The notes below the pieces were generated by a model, which was given only the letters and a program-made list of their open reading frames with translations, searched no databases and was not told the DNA's origin. The position numbers were made by a program, and so were the translations under genes. 64,000 bases of DNA, taken from NCBI GenBank assembly GCA_002083475.1, contig LWDI01000060.1:1-64000 (forward strand). The letters are read 5' to 3'. Each line of letters opens with the position of its first letter. Positions within the stretch are counted from its first letter, which is position 1. Source of the DNA: Proteobacteria bacterium SG_bin5. GTDB lineage: Bacteria > Pseudomonadota > Alphaproteobacteria > Sphingomonadales > Sphingomonadaceae. Positions 34,518 through 44,599 of the stretch are shown in pieces.

Positions 34518-35864
34518 ATGAGCGATTTCGATTTCGACCTGTTCGTGATCGGCGGCGGATCGGGCGGGGTGCGCGCCTCGCGCGTCGCGGCCGCGCATGG
34601 CGCCAAGGTCGCGGTCGCCGAGGAATTTCGCGTCGGCGGCACCTGCGTCATCCGCGGCTGCGTGCCCAAGAAATTGCTCGTCTATGGCGCGCATTTCGCC
34701 GAGGATTTGGCCGACGCGCGCTGCTTCGGCTGGGACGTGCCCGAATGCGCCTTCGATTGGGTGCGGCTGCGCGACAATGTCCTCGCCGAAGTCACGAGGA
34801 TCGAGGGCGCCTATACGAGCACGCTCGACAATCATAAGGTCCAGATCTTCCGCCAGCGCGCCGAGGTGAGCGGGCCGAACGCGGTGCGCCTCGCCGACGG
34901 CACCCAAGTCACCGCCGCGCGCATCTTGATCGCGACCGGCGCGCGCCCGCAAATCCCCGGCTGCCCGGGGCATGAACATGGCATCACCTCGAACGAGGTG
35001 TTTCATCTGCCCGCCATCCCCAAGCGCGTGCTGATCGCGGGGGCGGGCTATATCGCCAATGAATTCGCCGGCATCTTCCACGAATTCGGCGCGCATGTGA
35101 CGCTGATCAATCGATCCGACCAGATCTTGCGTGGGTATGACGAGCAGATCCGCGACCGGCTGCTGCAAATCTCGATGACCAAGGGCATCAACTTCCGCTT
35201 CAACGCAAGCTTTCGCGGGATCGAGAAGCTGGAGAACGGCCAGCTCCGCGTCTCGATGACCAATCACGACGATATCGACGTCGATTGCGTGCTGTTCGCG
35301 ACCGGGCGCGTGCCCAATACCGAAGGGCTCGGCCTGGAGAGCGCGGGCGTCGAGCTCGACGAGGCGGGCGCGGTGAAGGTCGATGACGATAATCGTTCGA
35401 CCTGCCCCAGCATCTATGCGGTCGGCGACGTCACCAACCGCGTCCAGCTCACGCCGATCGCGATCCGCGAGGGGCAGGCCTTCGCCGATACGGTTTACGG
35501 CAACAAGCCGACCCGCGTCGATTACAGCTGCATCCCGAGCGCGGTGTTCAGCCATCCCCCGCTCGCGGGCGTCGGCATGACGGAGGGGCAGGCGCGCAAC
35601 CGTCTGGGGTCGATCAAAGTCTATACCTCGGACTTCCGCCCGATGAAGAACGTGCTCGCCAAGCGCAACGAGCGCGCTTTGTACAAGATGATCTGCGATG
35701 CCGCGAGCGGGCGGATCGTCGGCATCCACATGATCGGCCCCGACGCGCCCGAAATCTTGCAAGTCGCGGCGGTCGCGATCAAGGCCGGGCTGACGAAGGA
35801 TCAGTTCGATCAAACGGTTGCGATCCACCCAACGATGGCGGAGGAATTGGTGTTGTTGCGGTAG
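34518..35864 (+). CDS. gor: Glutathione-disulfide reductase
   Basis: 448-residue FAD enzyme using NADPH to reduce glutathione disulfide. FAD motif VIGGGSGGVRASRVAA, redox disulfide GGTCVIRGCVPKK, NADPH motif GAGYIANEFAGIF followed by INRSDQ, AVGDVTNR FAD motif, and the C-terminal HPTMAEE with the catalytic His-Glu. Start at ATG giving MSDFDFDLFV. Normal length. A family D repeat pair follows it. Confidence 0.94.
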   Translation: MSDFDFDLFVIGGGSGGVRASRVAAAHGAKVAVAEEFRVGGTCVIRGCVPKKLLVYGAHFAEDLADARCFGWDVPECAFDWVRLRDNVLAEVTRIEGAYTSTLDNHKVQIFRQRAEVSGPNAVRLADGTQVTAARILIATGARPQIPGCPGHEHGITSNEVFHLPAIPKRVLIAGAGYIANEFAGIFHEFGAHVTLINRSDQILRGYDEQIRDRLLQISMTKGINFRFNASFRGIEKLENGQLRVSMTNHDDIDVDCVLFATGRVPNTEGLGLESAGVELDEAGAVKVDDDNRSTCPSIYAVGDVTNRVQLTPIAIREGQAFADTVYGNKPTRVDYSCIPSAVFSHPPLAGVGMTEGQARNRLGSIKVYTSDFRPMKNVLAKRNERALYKMICDAASGRIVGIHMIGPDAPEILQVAAVAIKAGLTKDQFDQTVAIHPTMAEELVLLR

Positions 35865-35886
35865 GCCGGCGGGCGCGACCATTACC

Positions 35887-35965
35887 GTTGCCCCTGCGAA
35901 AGCAGGGGCCTCTGGCAGGTGGCGCGCTTCGTCGGCGAAAAGGCCCCTGCTTTCGCAGGGGCGAC
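35887..35965. repeat. Inverted pair of hairpin repeats, family D variant
   Basis: Arms 35887-35910 and 35942-35965 (GCCCCTGCGAAAGCAGGGGC type) are inverted copies around a 31-base core. In the convergent gap between gor and arfB. Confidence 0.82.
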
Positions 35966-35986
35966 TTTCCCGGTTGCCAGGAGAAG

Positions 35987-36385
35987 CTATTCCACCCGCA
36001 CCTTCGCCCGCGCCGCCTTCACGTCGCTGCGCGCCTTCTTTTTTTCCACCCGCTTGGCCTTGGCGGCCTTGCTCGGCTTGGTCTTGATCCGCTTCTCGGG
36101 GCGGCGGTGCGCCGCCTGGAGCAAAGCGTTCAGCCGTTCGCGCGCGTCGAGGCGGTTGGCTTCCTGAGTGCGGAAGCGGCGCGCGACGATCAGCAATTCG
36201 CCCGCCTGGGTCATCCGCGTGCCCGCGAGCGTGCGCAGCCGGCGATAGACTTCGGGGTGCAGCCCCAAGGCGAAGACGTCGACGCGCAGCTGCACCGCCG
36301 TCGCGACCTTGTTGACATTCTGCCCGCCCGGGCCGGTCGCGGCGAGGAAACGCTCCTCGATCGCGCTTTCGGGCACCTCAATCAT
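35987..36385 (-). CDS. arfB: Alternative ribosome-rescue factor ArfB
   Basis: 132-residue peptidyl-tRNA hydrolase that frees ribosomes stalled at mRNA ends. The GGQ loop appears as FLAATGPGGQNVNKVATAV near residue 20, followed by RLRTLAGTRMTQAGELLIVARRFRTQEANR and the basic tail AKAKRVEKKKARSDVKAARAK that enters the mRNA channel. Full length for the family. Its start overlaps the end of the upstream pseudouridine-synthase gene, so both are in one transcript. Confidence 0.94.
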   Translation of the reverse strand: MIEVPESAIEERFLAATGPGGQNVNKVATAVQLRVDVFALGLHPEVYRRLRTLAGTRMTQAGELLIVARRFRTQEANRLDARERLNALLQAAHRRPEKRIKTKPSKAAKAKRVEKKKARSDVKAARAKVRVE

Positions 36386-37031
36386 CGCCGAACCCGGCGG
36401 CGATGAAGCGCTCGGGCGTCGGCGCGACCGCGCTCACCGGGCCTTTGCGCGCGCGCGGCACGCTCAAGGCCGCCGCGTGGAGCAGCATCGGCGCGCCGTT
36501 CGCGCGGCCGTAAACGGGATCGCCCGCCACCGGGCAGCCGAGCCCCTCGGCGGCATGGACGCGAATCTGATGGGTGCGCCCGGTCTCGGGCACGAATTCG
36601 ACCAGCGCGCGCCCGCCGCTCGCGCGCAGCAGCCGCCAATGCGTGCGCGCCGCCTTGCCCTTGGCGCTCGCCACCATCCGCCAACCGCGCTCGGCGCTGC
36701 TGACCTTGGCGAGCGCGAGGTCGATCACGCCCGCCGTGCCCTCGGGCACGCCGTCGAGCACCGCGCGATAGCGTTTCTCGACCGCGCCCGCCTCGAACGC
36801 CTGGGCGAAGCGCTTGTGCGCGCGCGGGTTGCGCGCGAGCAGCAGGCAGCCCGAGGTGTCGCGATCGAGCCGGTGGACCGGCATCGGCCAGCGTTGGAAG
36901 CCGAAGGCGAGCGCCTGGAGATGGTTCTCGATACTCAGGCTCCCGTCGCGCGGCGCGTCGACCGGCAGGCCGGCGGGCTTGTCGAGCAGGATCGCTTCGG
37001 CATCGATGAACAGCACGCGGTCGGTCAGCAT
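36378..37031 (-). CDS. RluA-family pseudouridine synthase
   Basis: 217-residue rRNA/tRNA pseudouridine synthase lacking an S4 domain. Catalytic Asp in HRLDRDTSGCLLLARN near residue 57, ILLDKPAGLPV at the start, TGRTHQIRVHAAEGLGCPVAGDPVYG near the end. Target cannot be told from sequence; short RluA-like members modify tRNA position 32 or 23S positions. It is upstream of arfB with an 8-base overlap, and divergent from the M15 peptidase gene. Confidence 0.92.
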   Translation of the reverse strand: MLTDRVLFIDAEAILLDKPAGLPVDAPRDGSLSIENHLQALAFGFQRWPMPVHRLDRDTSGCLLLARNPRAHKRFAQAFEAGAVEKRYRAVLDGVPEGTAGVIDLALAKVSSAERGWRMVASAKGKAARTHWRLLRASGGRALVEFVPETGRTHQIRVHAAEGLGCPVAGDPVYGRANGAPMLLHAAALSVPRARKGPVSAVAPTPERFIAAGFGDD

Positions 37032-37091
37032 GGATACGCCTTGCCACCATCCCCGCCGCCATGCCAGAGCGGCGTTGGCATGGGAGGGCGA

Positions 37092-37826
37092 ATGCGGATT
37101 AGCCTATTGATTTCGCTCGCGTTGTTCGGCGCGCCCGCCGCGCTTTCGGCGACCCGACTCTGCCCGGGGCAAGAAGTGGCGCCGCTCCCCGACGGGCGGA
37201 TGCTCGGCCATTTGCCTTATGAGCAAGTCCAGCCCGAGCAGCTGGTGCGCGCGCCCGCGGGCTTCGCGATCGGCGGCGAATGCCTGTTGCGGCGCGAGGT
37301 GGTCGCCGATCTCGAGCGGCTGCTCGCGGCGGCGCGGGCGGCGGGCCTGGGCGGCGCGGTGCGCGCGGTGTCTTGCTATCGCTCGGTCGCGCGTCAGGGG
37401 GCGGTGTTCTGCGGCCAGATCGGCCCGCGCAAGCGCGCGCGCGACGCCGCCGATCGCGCCCGCTCGGTGGGGCCGCCGGGCTATAGCGAGCATGCAACCG
37501 GCTATGCGCTCGATTTCGGTACGCGCCCGAGCCCGCGCTGCCATGATGTCAGCCCCTGTTTCGCGCAGACCCCCGCCGGGCGCTGGCTGATCGCGCACGC
37601 GCCCGACTATGGCTTCGAGCTGAGCTTTCCCGCCGGCAATGCCCAGGGGGTGAGCTATGAGCCCTGGCATTGGCGCTGGGTCGGTGGATCGCTGGCGGTC
37701 CCCGGCGCGGCCGCCGCGCGCACGACCTTCACGCGCGCGCGCGCGAGCTTTCCCGCGCTGCCGGCGGTGAGCGACAATCCGGCTCGGGCGCTGAGCCCGA
37801 CCCCGGGCTTCAACATGTTGCGGTAG
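37092..37826 (+). CDS. M15-family D-Ala-D-Ala carboxypeptidase-like protein
   Basis: 244-residue exported zinc peptidase. Signal peptide RISLLISLALFGAPAALSA, then the VanY-type motif SEHATGYALDFG (SxHxxGxAxD) and EPWHWRWVG with the third zinc ligand. A pair of cysteines (SCYR, FCGQ) plus CHDVSPC may be disulfides. Would trim peptidoglycan stem peptides in the periplasm. The upstream in-frame extension to 36309 is antisense to the pseudouridine synthase and is not used. Confidence 0.88.
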   Translation: MRISLLISLALFGAPAALSATRLCPGQEVAPLPDGRMLGHLPYEQVQPEQLVRAPAGFAIGGECLLRREVVADLERLLAAARAAGLGGAVRAVSCYRSVARQGAVFCGQIGPRKRARDAADRARSVGPPGYSEHATGYALDFGTRPSPRCHDVSPCFAQTPAGRWLIAHAPDYGFELSFPAGNAQGVSYEPWHWRWVGGSLAVPGAAAARTTFTRARASFPALPAVSDNPARALSPTPGFNMLR

Positions 37827-37865
37827 CGCCTTCTGCCGAGCTGTCGCCACGCAACCAAAATCAAG

Positions 37866-37919
37866 TTGACGCGGCACGCGCGCGCCCCCATCTGGCAATC
37901 GGATCGAAATCGTCCGATT
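37866..37919 (+). promoter_or_regulatory. Candidate promoter and operator of the suf regulator
   Basis: TTGACG at 37866-37871 is a possible -35 box; no strong -10 follows. An inverted repeat AATCGGA (37897-37903) / TCCGATT (37913-37919) sits just before the AGGAG ribosome site and ATG of the Rrf2 gene, a natural place for autorepression. Not a match to the E. coli IscR consensus. Confidence 0.4.
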
Positions 37920-37927
37920 AGGAGCCC

Positions 37928-38422
37928 ATGCGCCTTTCTTCGCTCGCCGATTATGCGGTCGTGCTGCTCGCCGCCGCCGCGCGCCATTGCGGCGCGGGGG
38001 TGCGGCTGAACGCGACGCGGCTCGCCGAGGAGACCGGCCTGCCGCTGCCGACGGTGCAAAAGCTCGTCAGCCGCCTATCGGCCGCCGGCTTGATCGAAAG
38101 CACGCGCGGCAGCGGCGGCGGTTTTCGCCTCGCGCGGCCCGCCGCGGCGATCAGCCTCGCCGATGTGATCGAGGCGATCGAGGGACCGATCGCGCTCACC
38201 CCCTGCGTCGACGAGGCGCGGCACGATTGCGCGGTCGAGCAATGCCGGGTGCGTGGCGCCTGGTCCCCGGTCAACGCGCTGGTCCGCGATGCGCTGGCGA
38301 GCGTGAACCTCACCCAATTGTCCGTTCGCCCTGAGCCTGTCGAAGGGCCGTCCTTCCTTGCGACGGGCGAAGACAGGACCGGGCTTCGACAAGCTCAGCC
38401 CGAACGGATCGTGGAGCAATAA
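37928..38422 (+). CDS. Rrf2-family SUF operon regulator
   Basis: 164-residue winged-helix repressor of the IscR/RirA-like Rrf2 family. N-terminal helix-turn-helix MRLSSLADYAVVLL, LAEETGLPLPTVQKLVSRLSAAGL, wing STRGSGGGFRLARPA, and three cysteines (TPCVDEARHDCAVEQC) that would hold a [2Fe-2S] cluster. It starts the suf gene run, so it most likely senses Fe-S status and represses sufB onward. Odd feature: its last 30 or so residues and stop come from a family E hairpin repeat (38321-38408), replacing whatever C-terminus the ancestor had. Confidence 0.92.
   Translation: MRLSSLADYAVVLLAAAARHCGAGVRLNATRLAEETGLPLPTVQKLVSRLSAAGLIESTRGSGGGFRLARPAAAISLADVIEAIEGPIALTPCVDEARHDCAVEQCRVRGAWSPVNALVRDALASVNLTQLSVRPEPVEGPSFLATGEDRTGLRQAQPERIVEQ
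38321..38408. repeat. Family E repeat forming the 3' end of the suf regulator gene
   Basis: Starts TCCGTTCGCCCTGAGCCTGT, ends CTTCGACAAGCTCAGCCCGA; ends are inverted copies. It is read in frame as about 29 residues of the Rrf2 protein and lies only 18 bases before the sufB start. Confidence 0.85.
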
Positions 38423-38426
38423 ACCA

Positions 38427-39890
<1,464 letters not shown>

Positions 39891-39953
39891 TGACCGCCCC
39901 CACCCCAATCTCTCCCCGGAAGGCGAGGGGCTATGACAAGGGCTGGCGACCAG

Positions 39954-40387
39954 AAGCCCCTCCCCTTCAGGGGAGGGGTTTGGGGTGGGGCTTGTCGGTC
40001 GAGCAGTTGCGATGGCTGCACGAACGCGCGCGCGAGATGCGCCGCAATCCGACAGAGCCTGAAAAGCTGCTATGGCGGCATTTGTCCAACAGTCAGCTTG
40101 GTGGGCTGAAGTTCCGCCGACAGGAGGTAATCGGTCCGTACATCGCCGATTTCATGTGCCCGGCTCGATCGTTGATCGTCGAGGTCGATGGCGATACGCA
40201 TGATGAGACGAAAGACCGCGTGCGAGATGAAGTACTGGCAGGAATCGGCATTGCGGTTCTTCGCGTGGCAAATGGCGACGTCATGACGAACAGTGACGGC
40301 GTACTGACAGCCATTCTCGCCGCTGCCGCAGGTCGTTCCTCACGGCACCGGCCCCACCCCAACCCCTCCCCTGAAGGGGAGGGGCTT
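39954..40387. mobile_element. Inverted-repeat-bounded DUF559 unit in the suf operon (family B arms)
   Basis: Left arm 39954-39991 (AAGCCCCTCCCCTTCAGGGG onward) and right arm 40351-40387 are reverse complements apart from one base, about 37 bases each and each with an internal hairpin. A DUF559 nuclease gene fills the space between. A further related half arm precedes it at 39894-39940. Immediately outside the right arm the sequence repeats the sufB 3' end. Not a known insertion-sequence layout: there is no transposase. Inference: mobile unit. Confidence 0.65.
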
Positions 40388-40444
40388 GAAGTGGTCGAGG
40401 GGCACAAGCTGCTGGGGATCGTTTTGGAGGGGTCGGATGGGTAA
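40037..40444 (+). CDS. DUF559 endonuclease-domain protein
   Basis: About 135-residue protein of the DUF559 (Vsr/MutH-like PD-(D/E)XK) family: MRRNPTEPEKLLWRHLSNSQ, GLKFRRQEVIGPYIADFMC, LIVEVDGDTHDE and IAVLRVANGDVM, which carry the nuclease core (Asp in IADF, E-V-D). The start is uncertain; the ATG at 40037 fits family N-termini, but an open frame continues upstream through the left repeat arm. The C-terminus is written by the right arm and by a copy of the sufB 3' end (EGHKLLGIVLEGSDG). Biological role of stand-alone DUF559 proteins is not established. Confidence 0.82.
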   Translation: MRRNPTEPEKLLWRHLSNSQLGGLKFRRQEVIGPYIADFMCPARSLIVEVDGDTHDETKDRVRDEVLAGIGIAVLRVANGDVMTNSDGVLTAILAAAAGRSSRHRPHPNPSPEGEGLEVVEGHKLLGIVLEGSDG

Positions 40445-40613
40445 GTACGACGGCATGACGGTCAACGAGCGGCTGTTCGACGCGGGGCTGCTGGACGCTT
40501 ATGACGAAGCGCGTGCTTCCGGCGATCGTGCCAAAATAAATGCAGTCTTGCGCAAGGTGGACCTGCGACAAGATGAAAATGGAATGAATTGGTCACTCGA
40601 TGCTGAATATTGA
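40437..40613 (+). CDS. Small acidic protein of unknown function
   Basis: 58 residues: MGKYDGMTVNERLFDAGLLDAY then a helical EARASGDRAKINAVLRKVDL. I have an impression of similar small proteins in alphaproteobacteria but no function. Its ATG overlaps the stop of the DUF559 frame and its stop overlaps the start of the truncated sufC, so all are tightly packed. AT-richer than its neighbours. Confidence 0.6.
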   Translation: MGKYDGMTVNERLFDAGLLDAYDEARASGDRAKINAVLRKVDLRQDENGMNWSLDAEY

Positions 40614-40806
40614 GAACCTCCAGGCCGGAATCGACGGCAAGCCCATCCTGAAGGGCCTTTCGCTCACCGTGAACGCCGGCGAGATCCATGCGATCATGGG
40701 GCCGAACGGCGCGGGCAAATCGACGCTCGGCCATGCCCTCGGCGGGCGGTCGGTTGGTGCGGCGATCGGGGGCGCGCCCCTCGTCAATGGAGGGGCCGTG
40801 GCATGA
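40600..40806 (+). pseudogene. sufC: Truncated sufC copy (first 50 codons)
   Basis: Residues 1-50 match SufC closely (MLNIENLQAGIDGKPILKGL against MLHIENLHAEIDGKPILKGL) through the Walker A GPNGAGKST and GHALGGR. After GGR the match stops and 18 unrelated residues lead to a stop. Walker B and signature motifs are missing, so it cannot work as an ATPase. It is a partial duplication; the intact sufC starts at 41642. Confidence 0.88.
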
Positions 40807-41641
40807 CCGGGCTCGGCGCGGGGACGCGCGTTTCCTTCGCCGCCGATAGCGACCGCGCCACCGCGATCGATGCCGCGGCGCGGGCGTTCCTGCGCGATGG
40901 CGTCGTCGTGCTCGACGATCTCGTCGACCCGGCGCTGCTCGCGCGCTGCCATGCGCAATTGGAGCGCGATCACGCCGATTACGTCGTCGTCGATCTGCAA
41001 CGAAATTTCGGCAACTATAAGGGGCGCCACACCGCGCCCGTGCTCGTCGATGGCGCGTTCGCCGAGCGGGCGGTGTTCTTGCCCGATCCGGTGATTGCGC
41101 TCGCGCGGCGGCTGCTCGGCGGCGCGCCCGAGATCGATTCGTTCGGCGTGCTCGTCTCGCTCCCCGGCAGCAACGATCAGGCGCGCCATGCCGACGCGCT
41201 GCTTTACCCCGATGTCGGTGCCGATGTGCTGGTGCCGCCGTTCGCCGCCGCCTTCGCGATGCCGCTGGTGCCGATGGACGCGCGCTCGGGCACGACGGGC
41301 TTTTGGCTCGGCAGCCACCGCAAGCCGGGCGGCAAGGGGCCGCATGACTTCGCGCCGGAGGTGATGCCGGGCTCGGCGCTGCTCTGGGATTTCCGCTTGG
41401 TCCACCATGGGCTCGCCAACCGCGGGACCGCGCCGCGGCCGGTGCTCTTCACCGTTTTCTGCCGGCCCTGGTGGCACCAAGTCGTCGATCCCTGCGCCAC
41501 GCGCTACGAGAAATTGGTGATTTCTCCCCGCGCGTTCGACGCGCTGGGGGCCGAGGGGCGCCGCCTCGCCGCGCGCGCGGTGGTGCGGGGGGCGCCCGTC
41601 GACAACCCGCCCTCGCTCGAACAACCGAAAGAATTGGCCTG

Positions 41642-41642
<1 letters not shown>
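40803..41642 (+). CDS. Phytanoyl-CoA dioxygenase (PhyH)-family protein
   Basis: 279-residue Fe(II)/2-oxoglutarate oxygenase-like protein. HxD iron motif in DQARHADALLYPD near residue 133, FWLGSHRKPGG, SALLWDFRLVHHGLANRG with the distal His near 205, and Arg residues beyond for 2-oxoglutarate. Substrate unknown. Its ATG overlaps the end of the truncated sufC (40803-40806) and its stop overlaps the intact sufC start (TGATG), so it is translationally coupled to an Fe-S operon, an unusual place for it. Possibly arrived with the sufC duplication. Confidence 0.82.
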
Positions 41643-42385
<743 letters not shown>

Positions 42386-42400
42386 GCGGGTGGCTTGACC

Positions 42401-42534
42401 GATCCTCCCCGAGCTTGCTCGGGGAGGGGGACCAGCCGAAGGCTGGTGGAGGGGCCGCGCTGGGCGATCGAGGGGGCAACCCCTCCACCGTGCTCCGCAC
42501 GGTCCCCCTCCCCAAGCAGAGCTTGGGGAGGATT
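42401..42534. repeat. Inverted pair of hairpin repeats, family C (gene-less), between sufC and sufD
   Basis: Left arm 42401-42458 and right arm about 42478-42534 are inverted copies (outer GATCCTCCCCGAGCTTGCTC and GAGCTTGGGGAGGAT), each with two hairpins: the inner hairpin is ACCAGCCGAAGGCTGGT in one arm and CCGTGCTCCGCACGG in the other. Only about 20 bases lie between arms. It ends right before the sufD start codon. Confidence 0.85.
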
Positions 42535-42536
42535 TG

Positions 42537-43283
42537 ATGGAGGTCCTTCCCACCACCCGCGACGAAGCCTGGCGCTATTCGGATCTCGCCGCGCTCGAAG
42601 GCGCGTGGCCGCTCGCCGCGCCCGAGGAAATCATGGTGCCCGAAGGCGGCGATCTCGCGCGGGTGATCGTGCAGGACGCCGGGAACGACGCGGCGGTGGT
42701 CCAGCACTACCGCGTCACCATCGGCGCCGAGGGGCGCGCGGCCTTCCATCTGCTCAACACCGGCGGCAAGCTCGGGCGGATCGAGATCGACGTCACGCTC
42801 CACCGCGCCGCCCATTTCGAACTCGGCGCGGCGATCCTGGGGGGCGATACGCAGACGCTCGAAATCGTGACCAGCGTCCAGCATGCCGAGCCCGACGGCA
42901 CATCCAATCAAGTGGTGCGATCGGTGCTGGGCGGCCAGGCGACCGGCTCCTATCTCGGCCGCATCGGCGTCGCACGCCACGCGCAGAAGACCGACGCCGC
43001 GCAGAGCGTGAAAGCGATGCTGCTCGCGCGCACCGCGACCGCCAATGCCAAGCCCGAACTCGAAATCTATGCCGATGACGTGAAATGCGCGCATGGCGCG
43101 ACGGTCGGCGAGCTCGACCGCGCGGCGCTTTTCTATCTGGCGAGCCGGGGCCTGCCGCCCGCCGAGGCCAAGGCGCTGCTGCTGGAGGCGTTCGTCGCCG
43201 GGGCGTTCGAAGGCGCAAGCGAGGATGCCCGCGCGGACTTGCAGGAAGCGGCGCGCGCGGCGCTGAGGAGGTTGCTGGCATGA
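42537..43283 (+). CDS. sufD: Fe-S cluster assembly protein SufD
   Basis: 248-residue SufD (short alphaproteobacterial form) that pairs with SufB. N-terminus TRDEAWRYSDLAALEGAWP; C-terminal family motif AKPELEIYADDVKCAHGATVGELDRAALFYLASRGLP contains the conserved CxHG. The start is the ATG at 42537; a TTG three bases earlier is inside the repeat. Its stop overlaps the sufS ATG by four bases. The repeat pair just upstream overlaps its ribosome site region. Confidence 0.95.
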   Translation: MEVLPTTRDEAWRYSDLAALEGAWPLAAPEEIMVPEGGDLARVIVQDAGNDAAVVQHYRVTIGAEGRAAFHLLNTGGKLGRIEIDVTLHRAAHFELGAAILGGDTQTLEIVTSVQHAEPDGTSNQVVRSVLGGQATGSYLGRIGVARHAQKTDAAQSVKAMLLARTATANAKPELEIYADDVKCAHGATVGELDRAALFYLASRGLPPAEAKALLLEAFVAGAFEGASEDARADLQEAARAALRRLLA

Positions 43284-44599
43284 CGCAGGAAGCAGGGTTT
43301 ACCGAAACGCCGTTCGCGCCGAGCGAAGTCGAGGCGCGTGACTCGGGCGCCGCGCTGGACGCGCGCCCCTCTACGTTGCTCGGGGCGAACGATGCTCCCT
43401 TGGTCGGGCCGCTCGATCACCGCGCCGATTTCCCCGCCATTCCCGCCGGCTGGGCCTATCTCGATTCCGCCGCCACCGCGCAAAAGCCGCAAGCGGTGAT
43501 CGACGCCATCGCACGCGGCTACGATACCACCTACGCCACCGTGCATCGCGGCGTCTATCAGCGCTCGGCGGACATGACGCTGGCTTACGAGGCGGCGCGC
43601 GCCAAGGTCGCGCGCTTCCTGGGCGCCGGCGCCCCCGAGGAGATCGTGTTCGCGCGCGGCGCGACCGAGGCGATCAATTTGGTTGCTTACAGCTGGGCCG
43701 CCAGCACCCTCCGGCCCGGCGACCGCATCCTGCTGAGCCAGCTCGAACATCATTCGAACATCGTGCCGTGGCAGCTGGTCGCGCAACGCGTCGGCGCGGC
43801 GATCGACGTCGTGCCGCTCACCGAGGATCACCGCATCGATCTCGACGCGATGGCGGCGATGATCACCCCGGCACACAAGCTGGTCGCGCTCGCGCATGTC
43901 TCGAACGTGCTCGGCTCGGTGCTCGATGCCCCCCGCGCCGCCGCGATCGCGCATTCGGTGGGCGCCAAGCTGCTGCTCGATGGCTGCCAGGCGGTGCCGC
44001 GCCTGCCGGTCGACGTGCAGGCGCTGGGCTGCGATTTCTACGTCTTCTCAGCCCACAAGCTTTACGGCCCGACCGGCATCGGCGCGCTGTGGGCGCGGCC
44101 CGAACTGCTCGCGGCGATGCCGCCTTGGCAGGGGGGCGGGGCGATGATCGATCGCGTCTCCTTCGCCGGCACGACCTTCGCGCCGCCGCCCGCCCGGTTC
44201 GAGGCGGGAACGCCGCACATCGTCGGCGCGCTGGGGCTCGCGGCGGCGGTCGATTATGTCGAGCGCATCGGGGTGGCGGCGATCCACGCGCATGAAGCCG
44301 CGCTGGTCGCCGAGGCGCGCGCCGCTCTGCGCGAGCTGAACAGCGTCACGCTCTTCGGGCCGGAGGAGTCGGCGGGCATTATTTCCTTTGCGGTGCAAGG
44401 GGTTCACCCGCACGACGTCGGCACTATCTTGGACGAGGGGCGGGTCGCGATCCGCGCCGGCCACCACTGCGCTCAACCGCTGATGGAGGCGCTCGGCGTG
44501 CCCGCGACCGCGCGGGCGAGCTTCGGCGTCTATTCGACCAGCGACGACGTGGCGGCGCTGGTCATGGGGATCGAGCGGGTGACGAGGATTTTCGGATGA
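43280..44599 (+). CDS. sufS: Cysteine desulfurase SufS
   Basis: 439-residue PLP enzyme releasing sulfur from cysteine. YLDSAATAQKPQAVIDA, HRGVYQRSADMT, FARGATEAINLVAYSW, LSQLEHHSNIVPW, DGCQAVPRLPVDVQALG, FYVFSAHKLYGPTGIGALW with the PLP Lys, and RAGHHCAQPLMEALG with the sulfur-carrying Cys. Odd feature: residues about 11-38 (PFAPSEVEARDSGAALDA and on) are encoded by a family E hairpin repeat inserted near the 5' end, lengthening the N-terminus by about 28 residues. No sufE gene is in view. Confidence 0.96.
   Translation: MTQEAGFTETPFAPSEVEARDSGAALDARPSTLLGANDAPLVGPLDHRADFPAIPAGWAYLDSAATAQKPQAVIDAIARGYDTTYATVHRGVYQRSADMTLAYEAARAKVARFLGAGAPEEIVFARGATEAINLVAYSWAASTLRPGDRILLSQLEHHSNIVPWQLVAQRVGAAIDVVPLTEDHRIDLDAMAAMITPAHKLVALAHVSNVLGSVLDAPRAAAIAHSVGAKLLLDGCQAVPRLPVDVQALGCDFYVFSAHKLYGPTGIGALWARPELLAAMPPWQGGGAMIDRVSFAGTTFAPPPARFEAGTPHIVGALGLAAAVDYVERIGVAAIHAHEAALVAEARAALRELNSVTLFGPEESAGIISFAVQGVHPHDVGTILDEGRVAIRAGHHCAQPLMEALGVPATARASFGVYSTSDDVAALVMGIERVTRIFG
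43310..43392. repeat. Family E repeat inside the sufS coding region
   Basis: Ends CCGTTCGCGCCGAGCGAAGT and TTGCTCGGGGCGAACG are inverted relatives of the family E ends at 31001 and 51939. Read in frame within SufS before the first conserved motif. Confidence 0.82.

Noticed and set aside
32955..35882. A 975-codon open frame on the minus strand opposite pgi and gor
   Set aside because: It lies antisense to two clearly recognised genes and its composition (Arg, Gly, Asp, His rich) is that of a GC-rich shadow frame.
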